Assembly: GCF_001625305.1 (NCBI RefSeq)
Contig: NW_017803824.1
Coordinates: 1,379,843 to 1,443,842 of the forward strand
Reading direction: 5' to 3'
Origin: Branchiostoma belcheri
Lineage: Eukaryota > Chordata > Leptocardii > Amphioxiformes > Branchiostomatidae
Length of the DNA: 64,000 bases
The stretch's first letter is position 1; each line of letters opens with the position of its first letter. Below are positions 27,101 to 42,100 of the stretch, one piece after another. Made by a program: the position numbers and the translations under genes. Below the pieces are notes generated by a model. That model was not told the DNA's origin, did no database searches, and was given only the letters and a program-made list of their open reading frames with translations.

Positions 27101-30100
27101 AAGTTTTCTTCTGCAACATTGAAAATGTCTCTGCAAAATACAGACTGCAGATTGGTATTTCTAACACTGAAATATGAGTGGCAAGTTTTGTTGTTTCTTC
27201 AAACAAATTACACTATTATTTGATAAGTAATTACACTATTATTTATGTTATTTCTTTCAAACAAATTACACTATTATTTAATAAATAATTACACTATTAT
27301 TCATTAAATGATAGTGTAATTTGTTTGAAAGAAACAACAAATCATGATTTGTGTTGACGTCACACTTCAAAGAAGCCATGTGACAAGCTTCACTGGGTCA
27401 GTCTACTGAGGAAGACCAGAGTGACTGGTCGAAGGCTTTAGGTGAGAGAATTTTTTGTGTTGGAACAAGAGTTTTAACTTCAAACAAACAAATCGTGATG
27501 TTTGTAAAGTCTTGTCATGCTCTGTCTGTATCTGATAACTAAATGATAAATTGACTACATGATTATAGAAAAGAAATTTTATAGCAATGTTAGAATACTT
27601 AAGATTTTATCATATTGGAGTGATCCTTTTCAATGATACATGTACATGTGGAAATGATACTAACCCTCAAATGTGTTTATCTCAATACACCATAATTAGG
27701 AATCATCATAACTTACATGTACATTTGTATGATAAACAACAAAAGTTGATTGTTTACAGAACACTGTGACAGTCTCAGAAGCTTTCAGAGCAGGCAGGTG
27801 ACATTAAAATTTCATAACTCTACTCTTCACTACCCAGATTTTTTACAACTTTGTATGTTTCCATGAGATGTAAAAATTATTCTGAACTGAATTCTAAATT
27901 ATAGATCTCAGCTACAAAGTCCAGTCACAGGCATAAATTTGGAGTCAGTCATCTAGAAAAAAAAATTACAAAACTACAGTACTACAAATCAAAGAAAGAC
28001 TCATAAAGCAAGGCTTGAATTCTACATAGGCTTTAGAGGTTTTAGATGGTATTTCTTTGGAAAAACAATAAGTTACCTTACATAAAATATATAACCTGTC
28101 CAATACTATAAATCTGAAGTCGCGATAAGCAAGTTGATTTCCTCTAAGGATTACTCCGGCAGTTAACAGCAGCGTTAACCATATCATTCTCCTTTTAGGC
28201 ACCATTAGAAAAGCATTTACTTATCTACAGCCTATACCATATAACGGAAAATGATGATCCATGCCAATCCAGCTGATTGCTCCCTTATTTTTCCGCCTGT
28301 TTCTTCTATGTCCAGTGGTATAATGGCATCAGGTGAGTTCATAATACACTTAGCGTTGACCTGCCTCGAGGTAAAGTGGACTTTTTACTACTTTGATGCA
28401 ATCAGGTGCTGATGGATTGGGCCATTTAAGCTGACTCAGAGCTAATACGCTGCCATCAAGGTCACAGAAACCAAAGGCAGCTAGAACTGCAATCAGTCCC
28501 AGTCCCTGAGGAAATCTGCACGACTTCAACTTGGAATAAATCAGATCCATTCAACAGCGATAAGTCCCTGAACAATTAGAAGGCTTAGCGACCTAGACTG
28601 CCTTTAAGATTAATCTGTTCAGGGAATAAGGTGCCCACCTCTAGGCTGGAAGTGCAGGTAAAATTGCTGGTAGAAACCTCCAAGTCTATCTGCTCAATTA
28701 ACCTTTGGCTTAAGCAATTTTACTTTAATAAATACATTTAGCGGTTTGGTTACTTATTCTCAATTGGTTGTAGTTTTAAGCAGCATGGAGAAGGTTGAAA
28801 GATCATTTTATCATGCTCATGTTTTATCTTTATTTGTATGTATCAAAAGAGAAGTGTCATAACCTTCCTTTTGAGTTTAACTTCTTAATATTGCCTTTCT
28901 TAATCATATTACCACAATTTAGACAATCTTGAAACATTGGCACAAGAAAAAAAGAGAGCTTTCTCCATGGTACTAATAAAAAAAGCTACTAGAATACATC
29001 AGAATAAATCAATTCTGTATAAGTTCTTGGAGCATTGATAGAAATATCCTTACGGTGTAAAATGTGCTCTCTAATAATTGTTCAGACTAACTTATCTGAA
29101 AAAAATCCTAAATTCATCTTAGCTGGTTTATATATATAGAGAGAGAGCCATTGTGATAATTTAGTTTCATGTAACACTATCCATTTCTTTACAGACGCAA
29201 CAGAAAACTTAAGGCAATTTTATCGATACCCATCGGTCCAACTGCCTCACACAATAAATCATAGTCAACTGTTGGGACTTGTAAAAACTGCCATATACAT
29301 GCACTTGTCAAGTCTGCTGCACATTCAAGCTGATATAAAGATACACAGATGGCACCCCGGGATGCCCTTAGTGCCGAGGAACTGAAATGACTTACGAACT
29401 TGAGACCTTTACTGAATAATTCATACGCACCTTTAGCTTGCTCCCATTTTGTGACTCCCAAATTGCTGAGTAACTATTAAGTGCAATTTGTACAATGAAA
29501 ACAAGTTTCTTTGGAGTACGGATTTAATGATCAGAATATGGCAAATATTATTCTTGCATGCAACAATTATTATAGCTCCTGCGTAATATCAGAATACATC
29601 ACTTGGAACAAGAGATTAGAACATTCCAACAATGTTATAGGATGGGTAGCTTTTATGCCTGCCCTGCAGCCTTTCTCATGTAAAAGTATATAACTATAAG
29701 GGAGGCTTTATTTTTCACTATGGCCAACGGCTCCCAATGATTCCTTACACAATCATAAAAAAACTGAACATCCAGAAAAAGAACTCTCTCTTGTGACACT
29801 AGGGAAAAAACACACATTAAAGGAGGCTTTATTTTTCACTATGGCCAACGGCTCCCAATGATTCTTTACACATAAAAAACTACACATCCAGAAAAAGAAC
29901 CCTCCCTTGTGACACTAGGGAAAACAAAAACACACATTTAATGCACAGCAATGTGAAAACTCTTTAACATCTAGATACTTAATGTAATAACCATGTCTAC
30001 CACCCAGACGCTCCATAATTGGAGATGGATAAGTAATGTTTTCCAGGTGCCCTTTACATGTAGTTCGTGCGTGTACAATCCTTCAGGACAAGCCACTCAA

Positions 30101-33100
30101 GTGACACAGCGCTAGCAGGGCTCGAAATTTGTTTCGGGGAATAGGTGCACTGGTGCACCAAACCTAAAATATTGGGTGCACAAAAAAGTTTTTGGGCGCA
30201 CCATATAAGATAGAATAAGTAGAATGTCAGCAAGAACTAATTATGTTTTATTTCTAATAAAAGTACACTTTAACAATGATTTTACTATTTTTCTGACATT
30301 TAGATGTTAAGAATAGTTAATACTTAACTATACATTCAACATCTTTACATAGTTTACGTAAACCTACGAAAATATTTGGGTGCACTTGTGCGCCCACGGA
30401 AAAAAACTGGGTGCACAGCTCCAAATTTGGGTGCACTAAAGTACATGTACTGTAATGATTTTAGTATTTTTCTGACATTTAGATGTTAAGAATAATTAAT
30501 ACTTCTATACATTTAACATCTTTACGTCATAGTTAACGAAAATATTTGGGTTCACTGGTGCACCCACAGAAATAAACTGGGTGCACAGCTGCAAATTTGG
30601 GTGCACTAAGGTGCACATGCACCCAGTATTTCCAGCCCTGGCTAGGTTCCCTACAATTAGATGTCTGGCTGACTTAGTAGGGAATTTATTAATGTCTTAA
30701 TCTGCCCCTCCCCTGGGCTTAGCTGCAGACATGACAGAGCCATCACACATCCCCCTGTGACAGCCCAAGTGCATTTATTACCATATCAGTTTGACAGGAT
30801 GGTGGATTGGATTGATTTCAGCTTCAAGCTGTCGCATTTTTCTCCGGTGTGTTACGGTCGGGGCATTTGTTGCCCGGTATGGAATAATAGCACCCCTGGG
30901 CGCGGGAATATGGATCAACACGGTCCCCGAGCGATTATAGTTAATCACAGGAGACAACTGTGTTGTTGCTGGCTCCACTCGCAACACAAATGAAAATATC
31001 AATGTCGAAATCAAACATACAAACTTGAAGATAACCAACTTGAAGGTAGAATTTGTGTAATTTTCAAATTGAATCAAACAAGATTTGAAGATGAAAGGTT
31101 ATCAAGAACTGAAAGGAAACATCTTTGAAGGAAAACAAAAGAATGAAGGATAGAGAGAAGGAAAGGAGAAAGAGTAAACTCAGAACTATAGCTGTTAGAG
31201 GAAAATGCTTCTTCAGTGACATATACCATACTAATATGGAACCCTCGAAAGAAGTGGAACTATAAAATGGATGGTGAGTGAGTGAGTGAGTGAGTGAGTG
31301 AGTGAGTGAGTGAGTGAGTGAGTGAGTGAGTGACTGACTGACTAAGTGGAAAGAAGTAACAAAAGCCTGTCATGCATAAACTTAGGGACAGTAGTTAGTA
31401 ATCTTTAATTTGCGTAGAATCTTAGATTTATGGTCCCTTCCACTGCCTGAGAGTGGGGTCATTTTCTTCCTTGTACGGGCCAACATCTATTCTCGATACG
31501 AATAAATCATTCGCAGTCCAGAGGGCTGAATATATGCATCTTGGTTTTAATGGCAAGGGGATTCCTCCATTATACAAAGGGCCAAGCTTCCTACTAAGCC
31601 TTGGGCACACCCAAAACTTCTAGAACATTCAAGGCAGAACAATGCTGTATGGCACTTGTCCAGTGAGGGAGGCAAACTTATCAAACTACTGTCGTAATTC
31701 AATGAGCTAAACTTTTTAAACAAGTTCATCCCTGGGCAATGTAAAGTCTACTTTCCATATTTCAATTCTGCTACAGCTATGTCACAATTGTAAGACATGC
31801 AACTTTCCAAAATTGCCAAGGTTGTTATCAGTAGACAAGGGTAGATTTGCTGTAGAGCCATTCATCTATCATGTTGAGAATTACTGAACTTTTGGAACGA
31901 TTTGACATACATAACAGGTGACTCTCACTTATAGGTACTTAGACCAAACTACAGTGTAATGTTTGATCCAATCACAATCTAGGAATACCCCAAACTCTTT
32001 TTGATATGCTTGAGGTGTGCCTCTCCTAAAACACAAGAGCTCCAGCTTTACGTCCAATCCAAGAGGGTGTCCCTTGCCGAAGCTAGGTTCTGACATTTTT
32101 ATTACCCGAGTCAAGCGAGGAAATAAGGTGTAAAGTGCCTTTCCCAAGGGCACAACACTGGGGCCTGCTAGGGATTTGAACCCAGAACTTTCAGATTCAA
32201 GCGTATCAGATTCATTCAGATTCCACCTATTTTTTTGCTTGGACATATTGGCAATATTTTTGGTAACTGGTTTCTTACATTGTGCAGCAAGACTCAATGA
32301 CAGTGACAATGGCTGATATTTGAAAACCTATGCCTGCTATCTCCTGTTGTAGAGTGAATGGTGTTTGTACATATTTGTATATAGTATGTTTCTGTGTACC
32401 TGTCCTGTCTTGTCTTGTCTGTCAAATTGTAAAAATCAAATACATAATTCAGGGGTGAATTAGCATTCCCTGCTTTTGTACGATTTTGTGGGATTGAATA
32501 AATTGAATTGATGAAATTGAATTGAACTGTTTTCTTCATTTTACCATTATATAGTCATAGATGTAATAACTTTGACCTCAGCAATCAGAGTGTGTGATAC
32601 ATCAAATTTCACCAGACATATGAACAGACTGTTTTATGTAAAAGGTGTCTTGACTATGTGGGTCAGCCCGTTTTAATTGGACCAAATGCCATCTAGATTT
32701 AAGTTTGTGTGTCCAAACACCTGCGCTGTTACGTCTCAGGGGAAGTCGCTGATCTTAAATCAAATCAGACTCCAAAGCAACCAGCCGGAAGGGTAGATTA
32801 CAAGTAAGGTTTGGCTCACAACGTAATTAACCTTTTCATCCTCTATAATCTTCCTATTGTGTAACCTCTGACTGTAAGCCTTTAAGTCTAACTAATAAAT
32901 GTATTCAAACAGCTTCAGGAACTTACTTTGTCATAAGCACTAAAAACACAAAACTACACTTTGTCTACCAAATCAACGACCAGACAATTTATATATTGCA
33001 TAATAGCCACATGTTTTGAGCACATTGTCATTGTCTTTGTTACTGTATTATTGCAAATTACTATATATCTGGTCAGTAATTTGTAATCAATGCATTTTAA

Positions 33101-36100
33101 TGTATTATTTATTCCCTATAGTTTAATGTTTCAAAGGCTGCTCAGATATAGCTGGTTGCATTGCAAGAAATTCAATGTAGAAACTTCAAGCAACTTTTAA
33201 AAGCCCTTGCCATATCTCTCACTTCCATCAGTCATAAATCTTAGGTAGCCCTGACACCAACAGACATCACTCACATAAACATGTACCGCATATAACACAT
33301 CACTCCATACACCACCGAAAGGAAAATACAGTTAAGAATCCAATAATCAATCCTCATGCTGCAGGCAATAACGCTTATTACAGACACAGAAACTACTGCA
33401 AAAGGGCATCATTTTTCACCTCCATAAAGATTACATCACTTCCGTAGATGCTAGTCTCTTGTATAGGTTTTGCTCCTGCTTTGTTATCAGTGTAAAAATG
33501 ATGGATGCGCTGAAGGAACTTTCTTGGCAGTGAAGAAGTGGCTACCCGGCAAGCTGTGAGCTGATTGGGAGGAGTGCAGGCCCCCAACTTGACAAACTGT
33601 AACCATTACCTCCCAGTGGCAGAGACTCCAGATCTACTAAGCTGCCCGTCTTATCGTCACCAGAGAGCCACACATTTTGCTTGTGAGGAGAGATAAGTCC
33701 GTCCGTGCAGGCCGACTCCCGATGGGTAATTGATCTGTGAGGTTGCTTCAGAATCAATCTCTGGCAGTCATCTCCAATTGAGAGTGTGTAAGTCGCCCTG
33801 GTGCAAGGCTAGGACAACTGTTGAGAGCCCAGTGATCATGAGGGCCTGCATGGGGGGTCCTCACAACATTGTACGATAAATTTTGAGAGCCGGCTACGTA
33901 TTACGCTGAATTCAAGAAGCCCTTCCATTACACTTTACAATAGATTCCTGGTAGCTACAGCGCATTACGTAGAAGAAAACGGCGAATAACGCTCTACGCA
34001 AAATGTCCCACACTCTACGTTGAATTAGAGCGGTCCGTCTACGCTCTACGTAGAATTAAAACCGACGATTATGCTCTACAGAAAAGGGCATGCCTCCCAG
34101 TGGCAGAGATGCCAGATCTACTAAGCTGCCTGTCTTATCGTCACCAGAGAGCCACACATTTTGCTTGTGAGGAGAGATAAGTCCATCCATGCATTCCCCG
34201 ACTCTCCCGATGGGTAATTGATCTGTGAGGTTGCTTCAGAATCAATCTCTGACAGTCATCTCCAATTGAGAGTGTGTAAGTCGCCCTGGTGTAAGGCTGG
34301 GACAACTGTTTAGCCCAGTAAGGGCCTGCATGGGGGGGTTCCGACAATGCTCTACGATAAATTTCCTGGTAGCTACAACGCAAATACATAAAATAAAATG
34401 GTGAATTACGCTCTACGCTAAATGTGCCACGCTCTACGTTGAATTAGAACGGTCCGTCTACGCTCTACGTAAAATTAAAACTGCCGATTACCAGATTACG
34501 CTGTACGGCAAAGGGCATGCCTCCCAGTGGCAGAGATGCCAGATCTACTAAGCTGCCTGTCTTATCGTCACCAGAGAGCCACACATTTTGCTTGTGAGGA
34601 GAGATAAGTCCGTCCGTGCAGGCCGACTCCCGATGGGTAATTGATCTGTGAGGTTGCTTCAGAATCAATCTCTGACAGTCATCTCCAATTGAGAGCGTGT
34701 AACTCGCCCTGGTGCAAGGCTGGGACAACTGTTGAGCCCAGTGTGACCACTCTACCATCATAACCACAGCCTTCAACCACATAATCAATACTTTCTTTCC
34801 AAACAAGGGTCCTCCGGGAGGTATTACTTATTGTTGTCCTTTGTAACGGGTACTTCTGTGGTCTATATCAGTTTATTAATATTTCAGGCTTTCATAAAAG
34901 CTGTGAAATCCTTCAGTGTCCCCATTTGCTATGGGCTTCAAACTCAATCATAGAAGTTAAAGCACAAGTCAGCAAGAAAGAGGGTATGGTACAAAAACGT
35001 TTGGGACCTGATTTCAAAAGATGTAGTCAAAAATGTAATATTACTAATAAGAAATGTTAACAATGAATTCCTTTCATATTTAGATGCACCTAAATAATCG
35101 TTGACATGCCCAAGCAATACAGTCTTGGAGATTACAATTTGACACCGACCTGGCATCCTACAATTTTTCCAAGGATTCTTAATCATTATAAAATAAGGAA
35201 ATAGCTGCCTTTAAATGTTTGCACTATGAGAGTGATGTCTTGTTGTGACATCACGTCACAAATGTCAGAAAAAAAACTAATTGTTTCATTTCTAAAGAAA
35301 AGTACTTCAACAATGATTTTATTATTTTTCTGACACTCTAATGTTAAGAATATGCTGCATACTACTATACATTTAAAATCTTTACATATGTAAACCTATA
35401 AGAAGACATTTGGGTGCACTGGTGCACCCACAGAAAAACAAATGGGTGGACAGCTTCAAATTTGGGTGCACTTAGGTGCACATGCACCCTGTATTTCAAG
35501 CCGTGGGTTGCCAATGGTTCAATCAATGCCAGTTTGTAACTGTGCAAGCTACCTACAATCCCATCAGTTCTCAACCATGCAAATAATGAAATAAAGATAT
35601 CCACAAAGCTGTCATTCATCAACCACCTGTGATCTGGCTATGGCATCTAAATCGTCCCGAGGATAATGACCACTGTTCCTGGGTGAGACCAATATTTCAC
35701 ACACCTACGCAGATAAAGCACAATACCTGTCACATCCATTTAATCAGTAGCTATCAGCAAATATACCGCTTCTGATACTTGGATACTAAATATTCAGTCC
35801 ATTAGCTGTCGTACACAAATACACAAATACGCAGGTAATCTTCCTGGACCGTAAAGACATAGAACAAGGACAAACTACATAAAGGCTAACATCTAGCTGT
35901 ATTTACAATTACATCATGGTTAATCAATTAGACTCGTTGATATACATCACGAGCTCCTGCCGAAACTTACACTTAATAGCGCATTTAACGCCATCAAATT
36001 TCATCAAATTACATTTCTAAAACTGAGTTCTCAAACATGGAAGACATTAGAACAGAACTGACCTTTGTAGTGATTAGAGAAATCCATAGGTTTGACAAAA

Positions 36101-39100
36101 TGTGTGTAATATTATCATCAAGTTGCAATTGCTATATACAATTGTTACCCGTCCTTCACTTTCATTGCATGAACTGTGACTTCAAGGTTCAACAAGAGTT
36201 CCGAGATCTCATACCTCCATGAAATATGGGCTTGATATGTAAATGTAAATTTCTTCTTTAATTACGCAAATGACCTCTGCATTAACATAATACATGCATC
36301 GTGATGTTAACGTTTGATTAACTTAAAGATGTCCCAAGTATGACATTCCCATCATTCACCATTGAGAAATCATAGTTTTTTTTTGCATTAATTATGCAAA
36401 TTAGGTCATTATTTGCATAATTAGTATCTGTTGATGTTCCATCTGCCATAGGTTACATACATTACATGTATGAAAGTTCTATAATGTAAAACACTGTAAT
36501 TATAGAATTTCCTCATTAATTATGCAAATAAAGTCCTCATTTGCATAATTTGCAGTTAATCATGTACATCTCTCTGTCAGATACCTACACACCAAAAATG
36601 ATGAAAATACGCTGTTCCTATCTGGACTTATTGGCTTTCAAAGATTTCGCCCGAAAGTCCCCTGCAGTTCCTGAACAAGCTGCTAGGGGGACCAAACCCA
36701 CACCACTTATTCCTGACAGGAAAAGCTATTTGTCACCAAAAATTCAAGACCATAGCATGTTCAGGACCAAAGATACAAAAACCGGAAGTTCTGCTGCAGT
36801 ACCAAGGTCATCCACCAGGAGGCCCATATTTGACCTTGACCTTTGTCTTCCTAAGACTTATCAGCATACCAAATATCATCACAATCCATAAAGGCGTTAT
36901 GAAGTTATGCTGACTACAAAGTTGCGGAAACACGCACAGACACACACACAGACACACAGACACACACACAGACACACAGACAGACGCCGCCAAAAACAAT
37001 ACCTCCATTTTTCATGGAGGTAAAAATGAATCACTGTCATTACCTTCTTCATGTTCTTTCATCTGAGAGTTTGAATTTATCGTCTGGTTACGGGGTTAGG
37101 CTGCAGTGAGGTTTGTCTGAACATGTTGGATGAATTCAATAATGGTGTCTGAGCTACACAATACACTACTTCAGCTACCCTGGCATGCTCTTGACCACTC
37201 CCTCAGCATGCATGTAATAATGGAGCAACGGCTTGTTCAACCTGTTACACTCCAGTACTAATATACTTTTTATAGTCGTCTACTGCATACTGCAAGAAAT
37301 GAAAAATTATCCACTTCATTGGGCATCGATAGCTGCGAATTTAGGAACCATGCTCCTGTGTCATTCTATAACACATCCATGCCTATTTTTACTCCTCCCT
37401 TTCCAGGTAAGTGACTGTAAAATTTGTTGTAACTTCAAGCATGTCTTCAGGACCTCTACAACCTCTCTATTCTCCGAGCGACTGGGAAACGCTTTCCACT
37501 GCTGTGCCCAACGTTCCAGTGCTCAAGAGAAGCGCATTTTATTCCACACAAGGGATGCAAACAAGGTCAAGACCAAGTACAGCAGCGGATAATGAGTGCG
37601 TTCACCTGCTGTACAATATGGACAGGCCGGCGGACAGGGGAATTGGACCAAATTGCAGAAATAAAAGGTTGCGCTGCCCTTGCATATCTAAGCGTGGCAG
37701 AACTCGGCATGGAATATTAAGCGATGCGATAAAAAGCCAAGTTCAAGGGTAGAGGAGTGTCCACATGGGGAAAGTACAGCCGAGGTAGAAAGTTGGGCTT
37801 AATTGAGTCGTTGATCACCTGGCAACAGCTCAAAGTGCCCGGATAATTCGACGATAACCGAAAGCAGATGGGCGCTGGGTATGAGGCCAGTTTCTTCAGC
37901 CCACTTTAAACTGATGACAGTATATGGTCGTACAACCATTGTTGTGAGCAACGGATTTCTTTAGACACACGGCCAGGAAGCATGGCAGACACCCGCAGCG
38001 CAGGATGGCACGTCATGCGAATTCAAAATGGCAAGAGAATCCTTTTTTCATCATGCAGCAGCAGATTGTTCTTTTTCTGCTTTTATTACTAGTTTTAACT
38101 TGCGTTGCCCTGTGGACGAGACGCCTAGTTCATACCCAGCAAAAGGGTTTGAGGTGCAAGTGTTAAGCGGGGCAATATCGGGTATCGGTTTGAACCCGGC
38201 ATTAACATCTCTATCATCAAACTTCTGCATGTAAAAGAACCCAACACACTTATCCAAATTTAAAGACTATTAAGACCCCATATGCATGGATGAAAACATG
38301 TCAGTTGTAGCAAAGCTGTTTTGCGCTATTGCTAGCTATATATTTCAAATAGCATCATTCTTTAGATGACTCCTTTACCTTAGTTGAATTCTTCCAATTA
38401 TAAGTCTTGGCAACATGGCAAGATGGTTCAACAATATTTTTCTGACATTTTGGTAGCAGCAACAAGCTTAGGAATGAATATATCTTTTGGAAGGATCCAT
38501 AGCTACTTCTGTCCAAAAAAAAATAAAGTGTTGGATCCAAAAACTACATGTGAGGAATAAATATGATGACAGACACTGGCCTCAAAAATCAATGGCATCC
38601 AATTTTACATTCATTTCACAAGAGTTGGACGAATATTCACTTTTCATTTGTATTCCTTACGCATCCTCTATCTCCTTTCTGCCTTGAACCCTTTGATAAG
38701 CTCTTCCTTCTATATCAAGACATTGCAATAAATTTTCTCACCAAATTTCAATAACCAAATTGCCTCAAGTGCTGTTTGCAATGCAAACATCTATTATTGA
38801 AAAAGCACTGCAGCAAAAACATAAACTTTAGAATTACGACATGCTTTGATGTCTCTACCTCAGTTGATTTACAAAGAGATAATTGCTAAATGACATGTTA
38901 CTTAATATGTAAAGTACCGTGAAAGTGGCTATAAACCCAGGATAGCCATAGGTAACATATCACATTAGGGTGGAGAACGGTATTGATAAACTCTTTCTCC
39001 AGACACCCAAAGTGGGTGATTCATGCGCACATAATGATAACCCCGAGCGGTAATCCTGTTTTCTCCCGGAAACAGTCGGAAGAGGAATTTGAGCGGCAAG

Positions 39101-42100
39101 AAAAGTCCACAAAAGCAGCTGACCTTTCTGTGCCCGGGGAAGTTAGTCTACGGAACAATCATTCTCTCTCTGCCCGGTAAACACTCAGGCCTCCAGGCTT
39201 TGTCAGGACTCACTGTGTTTCCACAGGAAGATGTGTTCAGTTCAATACATTCTGTATTCAAGGGCTTGTCCACGCAATGACCTAGGGGATGGACAAGGAC
39301 TGGAGAGGTATTTAAGGGCTTGTCCACGCAATGTCCTGGGGGATGGACAGGGACTTGACAGATAACTGAAATTCCTGATTTTTTCACAGTACTTTTAGGT
39401 TCACTGTTCTTACTGTCACTTCAAGAGGTCCACATTCAAGGTACTGTCACTTGAGTACTGTGAACTAATCATTACAGTTAACAAGCAATTCCTGGACTTT
39501 CTCTTTCTTGCACATGAATGTATCTTTTCGTGAACATGTCCACTTAGCCCGTGAAATTTTGCTACCATAAGCATCAAGTGAATTACTCTACAGTATCTTT
39601 ATCATACCTGAAACACATTACAACATATAGCCTCTTCTTTAGATATTCGGAAAAAACAAAACCTTAAACAACAAATTCTCTCAACTCAAACTTGTCCAAG
39701 TAAATTGTCTCCCATGGGAACAGGAAAGACCTAGAAGACTGGGATAAAACACATCAATCCTTGAGCCAAATTGGCAGATCCATGACTCTATTAGACACAG
39801 CCAGCTTCCTTTATATTGGGGACCATGGCCTTAAATGACCTGTATTGTCTTTTCCACAGAAAAATAAAGGGATTGTGCTTTCATTGCTAAAGAGTGAAAT
39901 CACATTCCTCTATATCTGATATATAACGTTACACAATTTGCAAGCTGTACATGTAGTACTGTGAAGTTACAAACACAGATAATTTAAAGTATAGCTTACA
40001 ATGTATATACACATCGTAAAACATGCAATGTTGTAAAACAGTCAACAATGCAAAGTGATGATACAAAGTGTCCCACTGCAAAAAGTTACAAACACAGATA
40101 ATTTACAAAGTGTAGCTTACATACCGGTTACACATCGTAAAACATGCAACAGTCAAAAATGCAAATTAGTGATGGTACAAAGTGTCCTACAGCAAAAAGT
40201 ACAGTCTGCAACAGCAAAAGTAAAATGATTGATGGGCCTTCACTACAAAAAGTTTAGGGTAATCCCTGCATTGTGGCAATTCCTGCTACAGTTATTGATT
40301 GAGTGGTAAATCCCATAACATCACCAGAGAAATGGATCACTAGGGAAGTTCCATGATGCACTGTTTCTCCCCTGACAGTTGTCATAATCTGTAGCAACTT
40401 TTTCATTAGGTTTCAGATTTTTTCAAAGGAAAGACTTTGATCACAGCTCTTGTTATATCATATTGCACTGTTGCTCAAAATGAATGATGATTCCCAAAGA
40501 TTACATAACAGTATGATGTCATATGATGACTCATTAGTTTACAAATAAATGACTTAGATCTTCCACTTCAGTCTCAACCTCAACCTGACCAAATTTTGAA
40601 ACTGCCAAATTTGGCTACAAGTGACAGAGCTGGGCAATCACATCAGTTTCTTTGTTACTAGACTGAATAACTACAACAAAGAGGTATCCAGAGGGAAATC
40701 ATCAGGGATATATATTGTCAATTATATAATAACTGAAGCTGTGATGTCAGCAATAACATGATGTAATTTGCTTTGCAGCATGTGTATCAAGCAATCTTCA
40801 TGTTCTCTTAGACTAGCAATTTTGATTTTTATTGCCAAATTTCATATTGCAAATTTCATCAGCTCGTAACAGGAAAACCATGCCCAACATTTCCTACATA
40901 GAAGCATGCAACATTCTTATCTTGTTCTACACAACATACTAGATCAGTACTAGATGCTACTACAGATTATACTGTATGTCTTCCTGTACCATGTAATTAG
41001 TTGTCACCTCCATTTTTACCAGCAATTTTGATTTTTTTGCCGAATTTCATGTTGTAAATTTCATCAGTTCATAACAGTTCTTTATCTTGTTCTACACAAC
41101 TTGCAGATTATACTGATGTCTATGATGTACATTGTACCATGTAGATAGTTATCACCACAGTAAAGAAGCAGACAATCTGTCTGGGAACAGCTCATGAAAA
41201 CCCGGCGAATGCACCGCCCGTGTCACATACAGCAGGTACATGTAGTCTCTATCCAGGGCTGGAAATACTGGTTGCATGTGCACCTTAGTTCACCCAAATT
41301 TGGAGCTGTGCACCCAATTTATTTCTGTGGGTACACCAATGCACCCAAATATTTTCTTTCTTCGTTTTCGTATGTAAAGATTTTAAATGTATTACTATTA
41401 GACATAGCATATTCTTAACATCTACGTGTCAGAAAAATAATAAAATTAATTGTTGTGGTACTTTTCTTTAGAAATGACACATATTGGTTTTTGCTGACAT
41501 TTTATCATTTCGATCTACATGGCGCACCCAAAATATTTTTCTGCACCCAATTTTGTAGCTTGGGTGCACCATACAGTAGTGCACCTTTTCCCAAAAATGA
41601 ATTTCCTGCCCTGCTCTATCTGAGGAAGAATCGATGGGTCAGACAGGAGACACCTCGCTCCCCTGCATTTTACTACTTACCACGCTGATTGCTCCCAGTG
41701 ACACTGACGTATTGATTGGTTCCTCTGTGAAATGCCACCTAAACAACTCCCAATCATCACAGGGCCATCTACTACAGATCTCAGGACTTGAAATACTGGG
41801 TGCACCTTTGTAGTGCACTTTTCTGTGGGTACACCAGTGCACCCTATTATCTTCGTAGGTTTACGCAATATGTTAAGATATCAAATGTATAGTATTAGTA
41901 GTATAAAGCATATCCTTAACATCTACAATGTATATGCCAGAAAAATAAAAGAATAATTGTAACAGTACTTTTCTTTAGAGATGAAACATAGTTAGCTTTT
42001 GCTGACATTCTATTAAATAAAAAATTATTTTATCTTATGGCACACCCTAAAAATTTTTGTGCACCCAAAATTTTAGGTTGGGTGCACTTAGTACACCTAT

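Noticed and set aside
36541-36891. 116-residue plus-strand frame
   Set aside because: It lies in a dispersed repeat with another diverged copy at 55330-55520; no coding signal is shared beyond the repeat.
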